Assembly: GCA_020851455.1 (NCBI GenBank)
Contig: JADZCT010000020.1
Location: forward strand, 1 to 64,000
DNA: 64,000 nucleotides
Direction of reading: 5' to 3'
Source: Gemmatimonadaceae bacterium
GTDB taxonomy: Bacteria > Gemmatimonadota > Gemmatimonadetes > Gemmatimonadales > Gemmatimonadaceae
Shown here: positions 44,478-54,561 of the stretch, piece after piece
Layout of the letters: every line of letters begins with the position of its first letter
Position numbering within the stretch: position 1 is the stretch's first letter
Notes under the pieces: model-generated
Databases searched by the model: none
Told to the model about the DNA's origin: nothing
The model's input: only the letters and a program-made list of their open reading frames with translations
Made by a program: the position numbers and the translations under genes

Positions 44478-46133
44478 TCAAGGTAGCACGGACGGCACTT
44501 CGCGACGAACCAGCCGCCGGGCCACGAGCCGTTGGCTGCCGGAGGTCACGATTACGGAGTCTGCAACGGAATAAACCGGCAGGAGCGTCCCAAGCGCATG
44601 GTCGTCGTAGGCATGATTCGAGAAGTCGAGGAGCCACGCCCCCGGCGACCGTCGCGCGGCAATGTCCACCTCGTCGGCGTACACCGGCGAGAACACGCCC
44701 CGGCGCTCCATGGTTCTGTGCAGCGTCGCGGCGTCGAGCTGGCTCCAGATATTCCATCGTACGGTGCGTGGCGCGCCAATCACCGTGGAATCCGTCGGGC
44801 GAATACGGTCGAACAACGCGTTCTGCACGCGGTGGTAGTCAACGAACTCGATGTTGTACACGAGCTGGTCTCGGCCAGGGCCGCCGGACTCGCCGGTAAA
44901 CGACGTCATCGCGTACATGCGCCTCACTCCTGCATCGAAGGTGCCATACATGGCGCGTGACAGCGGGTCTGCCGACCGGTAGTCGCCCAGGAGGAACAAC
45001 GCGATGATCGCGGCGAACGCCGCCTGACGCGCGCGTAGGCCGATGCCGAGCCGGACGAGGGATGCGTAGCTCAGCGCCAGGAAGAGCGGGTACAGTACTG
45101 CGAAATACCGGACGTTGGTCCAGGTTCTGAAGCTCGTCAACAGGTACGTCAGGACGAGGGTCAGCGCGATGAACGGACCGAGCAAGGCCCCGTCCGCACC
45201 AGGCACGGCCCGCGCGGCCCTGCGCCGCACCGTTCGGGTAACCCCTGTTGCCGCGTCACACGCCACTGGCAGCCACGCAACCCACATGAAAGAGAGCACA
45301 CCCAGCCCGGCGGCGTAGCTGAGGAATATCGGGTCGCTGAAGTTGAAGAACACGAAGCCGTCGGCCGTACTCTCCTGCCAGCCGTGCTTCCAGATGGCAG
45401 GGTCCGCGTGGGTCGCACCGTACGCGAGGACGTACGCCAGGAAGAGAACGAGGGGCAGGGAAAGCACGGCTCCCCGCCTTGCGACCATCCCGATCCGCGC
45501 CCGCAGCGTCCGGCCGGCCCTCAGGTGTTCCGCGAGCAGCGTAGCGCCAACCGCGAGGCCGTACGCGGCAACACCCGTCTCCTTCGAGAAGCAGAGAAGC
45601 ACGCCACCTATAAGCGCGATGCCCGCGGCAGACGCACCGGAGCTCAGCAGGGCCGCCAACGTCACGTAGAAGAACACATACACGCCAAAGTCCACGTTTG
45701 GCTGCAGCATCGTCGAGACAACCACAGGCTGCACTGCGGCGGCAATCGCCACGAGGTCGAGTGCGCCGGAGTGCTCCCTCGCCGGGAACACGCGCGCGAG
45801 CACGATTCGGAAGGCAGCCGCCGCGACAATTCCCAGCACGAGATTCGTCGCATTCATTACCGCCATGCTGCCGGGCGCGAACAGTTGCGGAACGACCAGC
45901 ACCGCCGCCCAGCCCTGCGACGGATGGTTTGCGCAGCGGAGCGATTCGAGGGTGACGCCTGAGAACGCCGCCTCGAACACGCAGTTCGCGTACACCCGGC
46001 CGTCCCAGAGGGGCACGTAATCCAGCAATGGAACGATCATGACAGCGAGGATCGCAGCGGCTGCGCCGATTGCAACGACCCGGCCTCGCGCGAACGGCCA
46101 GGCGATGGCCCGATCCTGCCCGAGTGGATTCAT
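44478..46133 (-). CDS. Large membrane protein, glycosyltransferase-like (551 aa)
   Basis: About 11-12 membrane helices with a soluble C-terminal portion of ~150 residues. The early loop LDYVPLWDGRVYANC contains acidic residues at the position where GT-C enzymes have their catalytic Asp (PLWDGRVY). A C-terminal globular part (YNIEFVDYHRV, SPVYADEVD) faces outward. No exact family. The ATG at 46133 overlaps the upstream stop by 4 bp. Together with the next gene it resembles paired lipid-linked sugar transferases. Confidence 0.65.
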   Translation of the reverse strand: MNPLGQDRAIAWPFARGRVVAIGAAAAILAVMIVPLLDYVPLWDGRVYANCVFEAAFSGVTLESLRCANHPSQGWAAVLVVPQLFAPGSMAVMNATNLVLGIVAAAAFRIVLARVFPAREHSGALDLVAIAAAVQPVVVSTMLQPNVDFGVYVFFYVTLAALLSSGASAAGIALIGGVLLCFSKETGVAAYGLAVGATLLAEHLRAGRTLRARIGMVARRGAVLSLPLVLFLAYVLAYGATHADPAIWKHGWQESTADGFVFFNFSDPIFLSYAAGLGVLSFMWVAWLPVACDAATGVTRTVRRRAARAVPGADGALLGPFIALTLVLTYLLTSFRTWTNVRYFAVLYPLFLALSYASLVRLGIGLRARQAAFAAIIALFLLGDYRSADPLSRAMYGTFDAGVRRMYAMTSFTGESGGPGRDQLVYNIEFVDYHRVQNALFDRIRPTDSTVIGAPRTVRWNIWSQLDAATLHRTMERRGVFSPVYADEVDIAARRSPGAWLLDFSNHAYDDHALGTLLPVYSVADSVIVTSGSQRLVARRLVRREVPSVLP

Positions 46134-47662
46134 CGGGAAATCTCCCGGAACTCGCCGGATTTCTCGTCGTACAGATAGGCAGCACGGCCCGGCGCCGCAG
46201 TCATGAGGTCGAGGTCCGAGGTGCCGCGATCGTGCACGATCCACGACACGGCGTCGTCGGGCACACCGTCGTTGGCAACGAGCGAGATGTGCATGTTGCG
46301 CCCATCCGCGTACCGCACGAAGACGATGTTGGGCTTGAGCGGAAGACGCTCGACTGCCGCTCGAAATGCATAGGTGTGCGACGCCACGCGCGCCAGAATG
46401 TCACGTGCGATTTCAACGTCCCGCGCGACGAGTCCCGCAGCGACTGCAAGGAGCACCGCCGGGAAGGTGCGCGCGATACCATGCGGCATGGGTGCCGGGA
46501 GCAGCTTGCGCGCGCCGACGGCCGCGCGCCGCACCCCCAGCGCGGTGATGAACGCGACGGCGGGGAATGCCTCGAGGTAGTAGATCGTCCAGTCAGGCGT
46601 ATGCGCCTGCGTCACATACGCAAGCACGAGCAGCACGCCTGTGCCAATCGCGAACCAGCCCGCTGGACCTGCGACCGCCAGTCCGATCGCGAATGCAACC
46701 GCGAACGGCAGCCGCCAGCCAGCGAATACGTCGCGCAGCAGGAAGCCACCGCGCTGGGCGAACGTTCTCCATGCCGGTGCCCGCGCCTGCTCTGCCTTGA
46801 TGTCGCGCAGGAAGCCGCGCACGCGCTCCATCTCGGGCGGCAGCGCGCGCTCGGGAGGCGTGTCGCGCACCGTGTAGCCGGGAACGTCGAACGGCAGGTA
46901 CTGCCTCGTGTAGAGGCCCAGAGGTGTCACGCGCCAGTCGCCGGTAACCCGCGCGCTCCACAGCGGCAGGATGCCGAGCACCGCAGTCCCGACTGCGACG
47001 CCAAGGGCGAGCTGCCGCCAGGCACGCATCCGCGCCACGTCGCGCAGCACGACGACGCCAACCGGGATGGCGAAGACGAACATCGTTGGCGGGCGGGTGA
47101 TCGCGCCCCATCCAACAATTGCCGCAAGCGCTGCCATCCACCACGGTCGGCGCGTCTCGCGCCATGCAATGAGCGCCCACCAGGCAGCCAGCCACGCCAC
47201 GGAAGTCGTCACCTCCGAGAAGTAGCTGGCCCGGAATCGCAGGTTGCCGAACGTGCTCACCCAGAGGGCAAACGTGACCGCTGCGACGCCGGCGCCGGCC
47301 ACGCGGCGTGCCAGCAAGAAGACGAGCGCACCGGCAACACCGCTAAGCAGGATGGGCACGAGCGCCGGCAGCCCCACGGCGAATCCCGCCGCGATCGCCA
47401 TGGCGTGACCCGGCCAGTACTTCGCCGCGAACACCGGCACGACGAGCACATACATCTGCTCGAAGAACTCCGGGTGCGGCGGCGAGGGCACCGTCCAGCG
47501 CAACGCGGCGTACTGCCCAGCCTGTGTCCAGTACGCCCATTCGTCATGGAGAATCGGCCACGCACGCAACGACTCCCACGTAACCCACACGCAGGCGGTC
47601 GCCACGGCGCCAAAGAACCACGGCGCCCAGCGCGACTCCAGCCACGCGGCAGGGCGCGTCAC
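46130..47662 (-). CDS. GT39/ArnT-like membrane glycosyltransferase (510 aa)
   Basis: GT-C topology: about 11 membrane helices, and an N-terminal loop [18 protein letters not shown] with an acidic pair (HDE) like the catalytic Asp-Glu of ArnT/PMT enzymes. The next loop [16 protein letters not shown] is also conserved-looking. A short soluble tail ends the protein. ArnT-like enzymes transfer a sugar from a polyprenyl-phosphate donor to a glycan or lipid. Its ATG overlaps the stop of the flavoprotein gene by 4 bp. Confidence 0.75.
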   Translation of the reverse strand: MTRPAAWLESRWAPWFFGAVATACVWVTWESLRAWPILHDEWAYWTQAGQYAALRWTVPSPPHPEFFEQMYVLVVPVFAAKYWPGHAMAIAAGFAVGLPALVPILLSGVAGALVFLLARRVAGAGVAAVTFALWVSTFGNLRFRASYFSEVTTSVAWLAAWWALIAWRETRRPWWMAALAAIVGWGAITRPPTMFVFAIPVGVVVLRDVARMRAWRQLALGVAVGTAVLGILPLWSARVTGDWRVTPLGLYTRQYLPFDVPGYTVRDTPPERALPPEMERVRGFLRDIKAEQARAPAWRTFAQRGGFLLRDVFAGWRLPFAVAFAIGLAVAGPAGWFAIGTGVLLVLAYVTQAHTPDWTIYYLEAFPAVAFITALGVRRAAVGARKLLPAPMPHGIARTFPAVLLAVAAGLVARDVEIARDILARVASHTYAFRAAVERLPLKPNIVFVRYADGRNMHISLVANDGVPDDAVSWIVHDRGTSDLDLMTAAPGRAAYLYDEKSGEFREISR

Positions 47663-49413
47663 TCTTCCTGGTACACCATCTCCAAGTTCACGTCCCAGAG
47701 ATTGTCGTCGTCTTCGCGGCCGGCGATGATGTTGTCAACCGCCAGCATCGCCGTGAGCATCGAGTGATCCTGATTATTGTAGCGGTGCATGCCGTTCCGC
47801 CCGACGCAGAACAGGTTGGGCACGCTGCGCACCCATGCCCGCACCTCGCCGAGCCGGTCGTAGGTGCCGAAGTACGCCGGGTACGCCTTCGGCATCCGGA
47901 GAACGCATCCATCGAGCACATCACTGGCGCGGGCGAAGCCGATCTTCTCGAGCTCGCGCGCCGCGAGCTTGACGAGATCGGCGTCCGGCGCGCGCCAGAG
48001 GTCGTCGCTCTCATTCAGGAAGTACTCGAGTCCAACCCACACAGTGCGCTCCGGGTCGGCAACGAGATAGGGACTCCAGTTGTTGAATATCTGGATGCGC
48101 CCAACGTTCACAGATTCGTCCTGCACGTAAATCCAGTTGTCGCGCACGGCGGCTTGCGGCTGGCGTCCGCGTTCGAGCACGTGGAGCCGTTTCAAGAGGA
48201 GCCCCACCGTCATGAAGTCGCGGTACACCAGCCCTGCCGCCACTTCCCTGACTTCGGGCGGAGGAGGAGGGCTCACCATGGCGGCCAGTTCGCGCACCGG
48301 CATACTGGAGAAGAACCAATCGCAGCGCATCTCCTCACGCTGGCCCGTGCACGCGTCCTCGACCGTGACGTGCGACACACGGCCGCCGGTCATTGCGACG
48401 CCCACGACCCGTGCGCCGTGACGCACGGTGCCGCCCGCCTCCACGACCTGGCGCTCGACGACCTCCCAGATCTGGCCTGGGCCGAGCTTCGGGTAGAAGA
48501 ATCTCGTGATCAGGGATGTCTCCCGCGCCTTCTGCTCCTTCGCGAAGTCGCTCGAGAGCAGATCCTTCACCGCGTGCAGCACGGCACGCTTGAGCGACAG
48601 GCCCTTCACGCGCTGTGCGCCCCAGTCGGCACGGATGTCCGGGCACTTCACGCCCCAGACCTTCTCCGTATAGCCCCTGAAGAACGTCTCGTAGAGCCGC
48701 CGGCCAAAGCGATTGGTGAAGAACGCGTCGAGGTAAGTCTCATCCCGCAGGGGAAACAGCTGGGCCTTGAGGTAACTGAGCGTGATCAGCGCCGTGTTCA
48801 CGAGGCCGAGCCGCCACGCGACGAGCAGCGTGATGGCCAGCGGGTACGGAAAGAAGTCATGCCGCCAGTAGATCCTCGACAGGCGCGGCCGCTGCAGCAT
48901 CACGGCGTCATCGCGCGCCGGGTCGGGAGCGCGCCGCCGTTCTTCGATCACCATTGGCCGGCCGTCGGCGCCCCGCGCGAGCATGCGAAGCGTCACCTCG
49001 CCGGCAAGCTCGATGCCTGCGGCGCGCGCGCCGTCATCCGAGGCAGGCGCGCCCTGCCGCGGCAGAATCGAGAACCACCAGTCGGTCACCCTGGAGCTCT
49101 TTGAAAAAAACCTGTGCCCGCCAAGGTCAATCCTGTTGCCGGCGTACACGTGTGTGCGGGCGATTCCGCCGGTTGCGTCGGTGGCCTCGATCACCAGTGG
49201 AACGATGTCGGTCCGTGCCAGAAGTTCCCATGCGGCGGTCAGCCCGGCCGGACCGGCGCCGGCAATGACCGCAACGCCCGCGGGCCGCGACGGGCCTGAG
49301 CGGCTCAACGAGCGCGCGCCGCCGCGCGCCCGGTTCGGGAAACCTGCGGCCAGACATCCCGTATGGTGACGGTGCGCGCCGGCATGGCCGTATATTCGGG
49401 GCGCGGGCCACAT
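47659..49413 (-). CDS. FAD-dependent oxidoreductase, amine-oxidase/UGM-like (up to 584 aa)
   Basis: Dinucleotide-binding loop [17 protein letters not shown], then [23 protein letters not shown]-type motif of protoporphyrinogen-oxidase/UDP-galactopyranose-mutase relatives, with [11 protein letters not shown] after it. The C-terminal [20 protein letters not shown] segment is the second FAD region. The first ~45 residues of the longest frame look non-conserved, so the true start may be a TTG at 49308 or further downstream; coordinates give the longest frame. It is the first gene of the glycan operon and is divergent from the ABC exporter, 14 bp apart in the longest form. Confidence 0.75.
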   Translation of the reverse strand: MWPAPRIYGHAGAHRHHTGCLAAGFPNRARGGARSLSRSGPSRPAGVAVIAGAGPAGLTAAWELLARTDIVPLVIEATDATGGIARTHVYAGNRIDLGGHRFFSKSSRVTDWWFSILPRQGAPASDDGARAAGIELAGEVTLRMLARGADGRPMVIEERRRAPDPARDDAVMLQRPRLSRIYWRHDFFPYPLAITLLVAWRLGLVNTALITLSYLKAQLFPLRDETYLDAFFTNRFGRRLYETFFRGYTEKVWGVKCPDIRADWGAQRVKGLSLKRAVLHAVKDLLSSDFAKEQKARETSLITRFFYPKLGPGQIWEVVERQVVEAGGTVRHGARVVGVAMTGGRVSHVTVEDACTGQREEMRCDWFFSSMPVRELAAMVSPPPPPEVREVAAGLVYRDFMTVGLLLKRLHVLERGRQPQAAVRDNWIYVQDESVNVGRIQIFNNWSPYLVADPERTVWVGLEYFLNESDDLWRAPDADLVKLAARELEKIGFARASDVLDGCVLRMPKAYPAYFGTYDRLGEVRAWVRSVPNLFCVGRNGMHRYNNQDHSMLTAMLAVDNIIAGREDDDNLWDVNLEMVYQEE

Positions 49414-49427
49414 CTAACAAGGGATCC

Positions 49428-50390
49428 ATGAGCGAGATCGCCCTCGATATCCGGGCCATCACGAAGCGCTACGCCGACCATGTTGCGGTTGACGGGTTGT
49501 CGCTTCAGGTACCCAAGGGCACCATCTACGGGCTTCTTGGCCCCAACGGCGCCGGCAAGACCACCACGATCCGCATCACCCTGGATATCATCGGCCCGGA
49601 CGAAGGCTCTGTTGCGATCTTCGGCATGGCCAATACCGACCGAGGCGCCATTGACCGCGTGGGATACCTCCCCGAGGAACGTGGGCTGTACCGGAAGATG
49701 CAGGTCCGGCGGGTGCTCCGGTTCCTCGCTGAGCTCAAGGGAATCGCTGCGCGCGAAGCCGACCGCCGTATTGACGCATGGATGGACCGTCTTCAGCTCC
49801 GGACCCCGGAAAAGGACTGGAGCGCAGCAAAAGTTGATGAACTCTCGCGTGGGATGCAGCAGAAGGTGCAGTTCATAGGCACCCTGCTCCACGACCCCGA
49901 CCTCGTGATTCTCGACGAGCCCTTCAGCGGTCTCGATCCGATCAACGCCCAGGCGCTCAAGGACGTGATGGTCGAGCTGCGACAGCGCGGCAAGACGATC
50001 ATCTTCTCCACCCACCTGATGGACAACGCCGAGCGTCTCTGCGACTCGGTGTGCATCATCGCGCGCGGCCGGAAGATCCTCGACGGCACCGTGGCAGGCG
50101 TCAGGACGGAACATGGCGTGCAGAATATCGCACTTGGCGTGTCCAGCGGACGCGATCGCGTGGCGGCCCTGCTTCAGGAATCTGGTGTCGTCGAGCGGAT
50201 GGACGACCAGAACCGGTTCTTCGAGCTGACGCTGCGCCGCGGCGCCGACCCCCAGGCGCTGCTGCGGTCGCTCGTGACAGCCGGCGTTGAAGTGCAGCGG
50301 TTCGAACTCGTGCAGCCATCGCTGCACCAGATCTTCCTCGAAAAGGTCGGCGCGACTGGCGTCGAGCCGGGGGTGACCGGCAATGGATAA
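49428..50390 (+). CDS. ABC transporter ATP-binding protein, NatA-like (320 aa)
   Basis: Walker A GPNGAGKTT (about 38-46), Q-loop region, signature LSRGMQQKVQF (about 139-149), Walker B LVILDEP (about 160-166) and switch His in STHLMDNAE. The ~100-residue C-terminal extension is the regulatory domain common in NatA and DrrA proteins. Overlaps the permease gene by 8 bp. Likely exports sodium, a drug or a lipid; substrate not readable. Confidence 0.9.
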   Translation: MSEIALDIRAITKRYADHVAVDGLSLQVPKGTIYGLLGPNGAGKTTTIRITLDIIGPDEGSVAIFGMANTDRGAIDRVGYLPEERGLYRKMQVRRVLRFLAELKGIAAREADRRIDAWMDRLQLRTPEKDWSAAKVDELSRGMQQKVQFIGTLLHDPDLVILDEPFSGLDPINAQALKDVMVELRQRGKTIIFSTHLMDNAERLCDSVCIIARGRKILDGTVAGVRTEHGVQNIALGVSSGRDRVAALLQESGVVERMDDQNRFFELTLRRGADPQALLRSLVTAGVEVQRFELVQPSLHQIFLEKVGATGVEPGVTGNG

Positions 50391-51711
50391 GCTGCTTGCG
50401 GTCGTCAAGCGCGAGTACCTCGAGCGCGTCCGTACCAAGTGGTTCATCATCAGCACGGTGTTCGGCCCCGTATTCCTGCTCGCGATCATGATCCTGCCGA
50501 GCCTCCTGACCATGCGTGGAATGCAGTCTGCCGGCGCGACCAACTTCCGGATCATTGACGCGACGGGAGCGGGGCTGGGCCCGCTGGTCGCGGCCCAGAT
50601 AAGGGAGCGCGCGCTCAACAACCCGCTGCGCAACATTCCCGGGATGACGAGGCGGGCCGATTCCACGCGTTCCGTCGCCGAGGCGCAAGTCGTCGGCGTC
50701 GCCCCCGAAGCCGTCGCCGCCGCCGAATCCACCGCCACGCTCGACGTGATGGCCTCGCGGATACGCGGATACCTGATCCTCGACTCTGCAACGGTGGCCT
50801 CCGGCAAGGCACGGTACGCAGGCCGAAACACTTCCTCGCTCGGGGAGATGGAACAGGTCGAAGGCGGCCTCCGCGCCGCGCTCCTCGCCCAGCGCCTCGA
50901 AGCCGCAGGCATCACCGGCGCACGGGCCGACGCGCTCGCCAAGGTTCGCGCCGACGTGTCCACCGAGCGCATCACGTCCAAGGGACGCGGCGGATCCGGA
51001 ATCGCGAGTCTCGTCTTCGGGTTCGTCATCGCCTTCCTGCTCTACATGATGATCATCCTGTACGGGCAGAACATCCTCCGGGGCGTGCTCGAGGAAAAGA
51101 CAACCCGCGTCGCTGAGGTCGTGATCTCGAGTATCTCACCCGAGACGCTTCTGGCGGGCAAAGTGATTGGCGTGGGCGCCGTTGGACTCACCCAGCAGCT
51201 CGTCTGGCTCGCATTCGCCTGCGGGTTTTCAGCGTACGGCCTTGCAATGGCGGCGTCATTGGGTGCGGTCAGCGTCACCATGCCGCAGGTATCGGTGTTG
51301 CAGGTGGTGGCTCTGCTGCTGTACTTCCTGCTGGGGTACACGTTCTACGCCGCGCTGTTTGCCGCTGTCGGTGCGATGTGCAGCAGCCAGGAGGAGGCAA
51401 CGCAGGCCGCCCAGCCGGTGATGATGCTGCTCGTCGCGACCATTATCCTCGTGCAGCCAATCCTTACGGCACCCACCGGAACGATGGCAACGGTGATGAG
51501 CATCCTGCCGTTCAGCTCGCCGATCATAATGCCCATGGTCATGAGCGGCACCCAGGTTCCGGCATGGCAGCTTGCCGCGTCGCTCGCGAGTCTCGCGATC
51601 GCGGTGTACGGGTCCATCTGGCTTTCCGCGCGTATCTATCGCGTTGGGCTGCTGATGACGGGAAAGCGGCCGAGCCTGAAGGAACTGGCGCGCTGGGTCA
51701 GGTACTCCTGA
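50383..51711 (+). CDS. ABC-2 type permease, NatB-like (442 aa)
   Basis: One N-terminal helix (WFIISTVFGPVFLLAIMILPSLL about 17-39), a ~170-residue extracytoplasmic domain rich in Ala and Arg, then about five C-terminal helices beginning with IASLVFGFVIAFLLYMMIILYGQNILRG. The motif EEKTTRVAEVVISSISPETLLAGKVIGVG is the standard NatB/ABC-2 segment near 235-263. Partner of the preceding ATPase. Confidence 0.9.
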   Translation: MDKLLAVVKREYLERVRTKWFIISTVFGPVFLLAIMILPSLLTMRGMQSAGATNFRIIDATGAGLGPLVAAQIRERALNNPLRNIPGMTRRADSTRSVAEAQVVGVAPEAVAAAESTATLDVMASRIRGYLILDSATVASGKARYAGRNTSSLGEMEQVEGGLRAALLAQRLEAAGITGARADALAKVRADVSTERITSKGRGGSGIASLVFGFVIAFLLYMMIILYGQNILRGVLEEKTTRVAEVVISSISPETLLAGKVIGVGAVGLTQQLVWLAFACGFSAYGLAMAASLGAVSVTMPQVSVLQVVALLLYFLLGYTFYAALFAAVGAMCSSQEEATQAAQPVMMLLVATIILVQPILTAPTGTMATVMSILPFSSPIIMPMVMSGTQVPAWQLAASLASLAIAVYGSIWLSARIYRVGLLMTGKRPSLKELARWVRYS

Positions 51712-51780
51712 CCACCCGGCACGTCAGGAAGCGGACTGGCCGGCGCAGGACGCGCCTGGAGCAGCCGTAACGGCGGCCCG

Positions 51781-52110
51781 CTATCGCGGCCGCGACGACT
51801 CGATCAGCGATTCCATCTCCGCGAAATAGCGCTCCATGGCCCTGCGGCCCGCCGCGGTAAGCCGGTACTCGGTGTGCGGCACCCTGCCCTCGAAGCTCTT
51901 ATGGCAGCTCACGTAACCGGCATCCTCGAGCTTGCGCGCGTGCACGCTTACGTTGCCGTCGGTGGTGCCAAGCCGGTTCTTGAGGTCGTTGAACGAGAGG
52001 CGCTCGTTCACCGCCAGCGCGCTGACTATGCCAAGCCGGATCGGCTCGTGGATCGTCCGGTTGAGCAACAGGACTGCAGGGGTTGCGCGCGGGGTGCGGG
52101 CCATACGCAT
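51781..52110 (-). CDS. Winged-helix transcriptional regulator (109 aa)
   Basis: Compact DNA-binding domain: IHEPIRLGIVSALAVNERLSF, recognition helix NRLGTTDGNVSVHARKLEDAGYVS, then the wing (FEGRVPHTEYRLTAAG) and a C-terminal helix. This is the MarR/ArsR-like family often annotated as 'transcriptional regulator with HTH_34'. The gene is convergent with the ABC exporter, which it may control. No obvious ligand motif. Confidence 0.82.
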   Translation of the reverse strand: MRMARTPRATPAVLLLNRTIHEPIRLGIVSALAVNERLSFNDLKNRLGTTDGNVSVHARKLEDAGYVSCHKSFEGRVPHTEYRLTAAGRRAMERYFAEMESLIESSRPR

Positions 52111-52152
52111 ATGCTACGGCTTTCCCTCGGCGTTGACAAGTGCTTTTCAATG

Positions 52153-52186
52153 ACAAGCCCCGCCGATGTGCGTAGGCGGGGCTTGT
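52153..52186. terminator. Strong hairpin, likely terminator
   Basis: Perfect 12-bp arms ACAAGCCCCGCC and GGCGGGGCTTGT around a 10-nt loop, between the regulator gene (which reads away from it) and the bacilliredoxin gene (which reads toward it, stopping at 52218). It terminates the bacilliredoxin transcript. No long T-tract. Confidence 0.75.
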
Positions 52187-52217
52187 GCGTGACGCGGGTC
52201 ACGCAGCGGCGCGCGAC

Positions 52218-52667
52218 TTACTGCGCCGCTGACGCGGCTCCGCAGTGGTCGTCGAACGCCGCCGCCAGATCGGCTGCAATCTCGTGCGCCGCGCGGCCAT
52301 CAATCTGCCAGCGCTCCATCATGTGCACGAGCTTGCCGTCCTTGAAGAGCGCAATGGAGGGCGAGCTCGGCCCGTATCCGGTGATGAACTCGCGCATCCG
52401 GCGCGTGGCGTCCGCGTCCTGACCCGCGAAGACGGTGAACAGGTGGTCAGGCCTGGCACCGTGCTGCAGCGCCATGGCGACAGCCGGCCTGGCATAGCGC
52501 GAAGCACAGCCACACACGGAGTTCACCACCACGAGCGCGGTACCCTGCGCGTTTGCGAACTTGGCGTCCACTTCCGCGGCGGTTCGCAGCTCATGCACGC
52601 CAACCTGCGTCAGCTCCTGCCGCATCGGTGTTATGAATCGCTCGTCGTACATCATGCCTGGGAACAC
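52218..52667 (-). CDS. BrxA/BrxB-type bacilliredoxin (149 aa)
   Basis: Thioredoxin-fold protein that removes bacillithiol from mixed disulfides. The active motif is Cys52-Gly-Cys54 (NSVCGCAS), characteristic of the BrxA/B (UPF0403) group, with GYGPSSPSIALFKDGKLVHMMER in the second half. N-terminus MFPGMMYDERFITPMR is a family hallmark. The hairpin at 52153-52186 lies past its stop. A GroES-like gene precedes it on the same strand. Confidence 0.9.
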   Translation of the reverse strand: MFPGMMYDERFITPMRQELTQVGVHELRTAAEVDAKFANAQGTALVVVNSVCGCASRYARPAVAMALQHGARPDHLFTVFAGQDADATRRMREFITGYGPSSPSIALFKDGKLVHMMERWQIDGRAAHEIAADLAAAFDDHCGAASAAQ

Positions 52668-52688
52668 CTTTGAAGGGAGGAAGAAGGT

Positions 52689-53072
52689 CTAGGTGTAGCC
52701 GCCACCCGGCTCCGGCTGCCTCGCCAGCGCGAGGATCGCAGCCTGCGGAACGACGAGAAACCGCTCTCCCTCGAACGTGATCTCGACGGCCGCTTTGCGG
52801 AAGAAGAGCGCGTAGTCACCAACGCGCGCCTGCATCGGAACATAACGGGTTTCCTTGCTTCCGGCGATCAGCCACGGCTCATCGAGGTGCTCCTCGACTG
52901 AGGGAAGCGGCTGGCCCGGACCAGTCGCGATGATCGTACCGCCCTGAACCGCCTGGTTGTCAACGGCGGTAGCCGGCAGGTAGAGGCCCACCTTCGATCG
53001 CTCTTCGCCGTCTTCCACCCGGATCAGCACACGATCGCCAACCACGAGCAACTCCTTTTCGCCCTTCTTCAT
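52689..53072 (-). CDS. GroES-like co-chaperonin (127 aa)
   Basis: Cpn10 fold from KELLVVGDRVLIRVEDGEERSKVGLYLP (7-33), the roof-region strand GTIIATGPG (44-52) and the terminal GDYALFF.. segment. Longer than canonical GroES (~95 aa) and missing the usual mobile loop 'GGIVL'; a longer insert (LPSVEEHLDEPWLIAGSK) replaces it. No groEL is adjacent in this window. It may be a variant co-chaperone or may have another role. Its stop is 20 bp before the bacilliredoxin start. Confidence 0.75.
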   Translation of the reverse strand: MKKGEKELLVVGDRVLIRVEDGEERSKVGLYLPATAVDNQAVQGGTIIATGPGQPLPSVEEHLDEPWLIAGSKETRYVPMQARVGDYALFFRKAAVEITFEGERFLVVPQAAILALARQPEPGGGYT

Positions 53073-53109
53073 GCACGCCTCCGCAACACCGTCGCCGTCA
53101 TCATGCGCG

Positions 53110-54561
53110 TCACCTTACGATGAATAAACTGTCCTGCCGACGCAGCGCCCAGCGCGGCTTGCCATCGGCGCCAATGATCATGTCCTCCTCCATCGCCATC
53201 CGTACCGGCTGGCCGCCCCATTCAGGAACGGGCGTAGTCGCCTGCAGCTCGATCGAGTACCACATCGAGGGAATTACCTTCGCGTCGCCGCGCCCGGCCA
53301 CGCCGTCCTGGTAATCCCAGAGCCCGATGAGCGGGCCTGCCCCGTGCCCGTTGAGCCCGATGGGGTGCGAGTACATCGTGCCGTCTATTCCCAGCGCCCT
53401 GATGCGCGCAATGACCGACGCAAGGATCTCGTTGCCAGTGCGCGCCGGACGGATCTCTTCCATTGCGATGTCCTGCATCGCGTTGCCGTTCGCGAGCGCA
53501 CGCTTCAGCCCTGCGGGGGCATCGGTTTCACCTGGCAAGAGCACGTACGCCATGTGCTGTGTGTCAGTGTTCAGGCCGGCAACAGTGAGTCCGACGTCGC
53601 AATGAAGCACGTCGCCGCGCTGAATGATGGGATCATCCCCCAGTTGCGACTCCGTGACGCCGCGGCGTTGTACGTCCACGCTCGGCTGGAACCAGTTGCC
53701 GAGCCCTTCGTCAGCGAGGCGCTGACGCCACCACCAAACCAGGTCGCTCGTGCGGGTGCTGCCCGGGACTATCACGCGGCCGGAGAACATCTCCTGCGTC
53801 ATTGCCCAGACATGCTCGGTCATCTTCTTGTAGAACGCTTCCTCATCCGGCAGCCGCGATGCAATCAGCTCGAGCGGCAGCCCCTCGGCGTCCTTGAACC
53901 TCGCGGTCCACTGCGGGCCGAGGGCCTCGCTCATGCCCTCGAGTTCTCCGCTCGAGAGACCGTCGCTGAACGCGAACACTCTGGAACGGTCAATGCCAAT
54001 CACGCGCGGCTGCTTCTCCTCGACCACCTGCCTGAGCGCTTGCCACTGTTCGTCGCCCCATAATTCCGCCCGGAGCCCGCCGATTCCACCCTCGATCGCC
54101 TTGGTCGTCCTTCGCGCCTGCCACACTCCGCCCTGGCTCGTGCCACCCAGGGCAATGCGCTCGCCGCACGAAGGCGCCGGATCAACGCCGGTTGCGGCGC
54201 ACTTGTCGAAGAACACGTAGATCGTCCGGCGCCGTGCGGAGTACGTCTCGGGCGATGTGATCGCGCTGAAGACGGGATCTTCGTTGTACTCGCGCATCGC
54301 CACGATCCAGAAATCAACGCCGTGCTTTCGCATGAGGCCCGGCACGAACGCATCCAGCCGCTTCGCCAGCCACGCCTGTTGCATCGCGGCCAATTCCCGC
54401 TGCGTGCCAAACGGACGGCGCGCGGCGGAATCCGTGCGCACCGCCTGCACTTGCTCACGGCGGGGCGTATCCTGCGCCCCCGCCGGCGTCGCGGCGAGCG
54501 CCGCCGCAAGCGCGCCAGACCATGAGCGACGGAGCGCGCGAACGAACGTGAAGGAAATCAC
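53110..54561 (-). CDS. Exported M24-family metallopeptidase (483 aa)
   Basis: Xaa-Pro aminopeptidase-like enzyme, probably periplasmic: signal ALAAALAATPAGAQ near 17-30. The N-terminal creatinase-type domain precedes the pita-bread domain. Candidate metal ligands are in HCDVGLTVAGLNTDTQH (two Asp), SHPIGLNGHG (His), SIELQA (Glu) and MEEDMIIG (Glu). A longer open frame continues into the upstream gene; GTG 54561 is chosen because it starts the signal peptide and overlaps the upstream stop by 4 bp. Confidence 0.87.
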   Translation of the reverse strand: MISFTFVRALRRSWSGALAAALAATPAGAQDTPRREQVQAVRTDSAARRPFGTQRELAAMQQAWLAKRLDAFVPGLMRKHGVDFWIVAMREYNEDPVFSAITSPETYSARRRTIYVFFDKCAATGVDPAPSCGERIALGGTSQGGVWQARRTTKAIEGGIGGLRAELWGDEQWQALRQVVEEKQPRVIGIDRSRVFAFSDGLSSGELEGMSEALGPQWTARFKDAEGLPLELIASRLPDEEAFYKKMTEHVWAMTQEMFSGRVIVPGSTRTSDLVWWWRQRLADEGLGNWFQPSVDVQRRGVTESQLGDDPIIQRGDVLHCDVGLTVAGLNTDTQHMAYVLLPGETDAPAGLKRALANGNAMQDIAMEEIRPARTGNEILASVIARIRALGIDGTMYSHPIGLNGHGAGPLIGLWDYQDGVAGRGDAKVIPSMWYSIELQATTPVPEWGGQPVRMAMEEDMIIGADGKPRWALRRQDSLFIVR

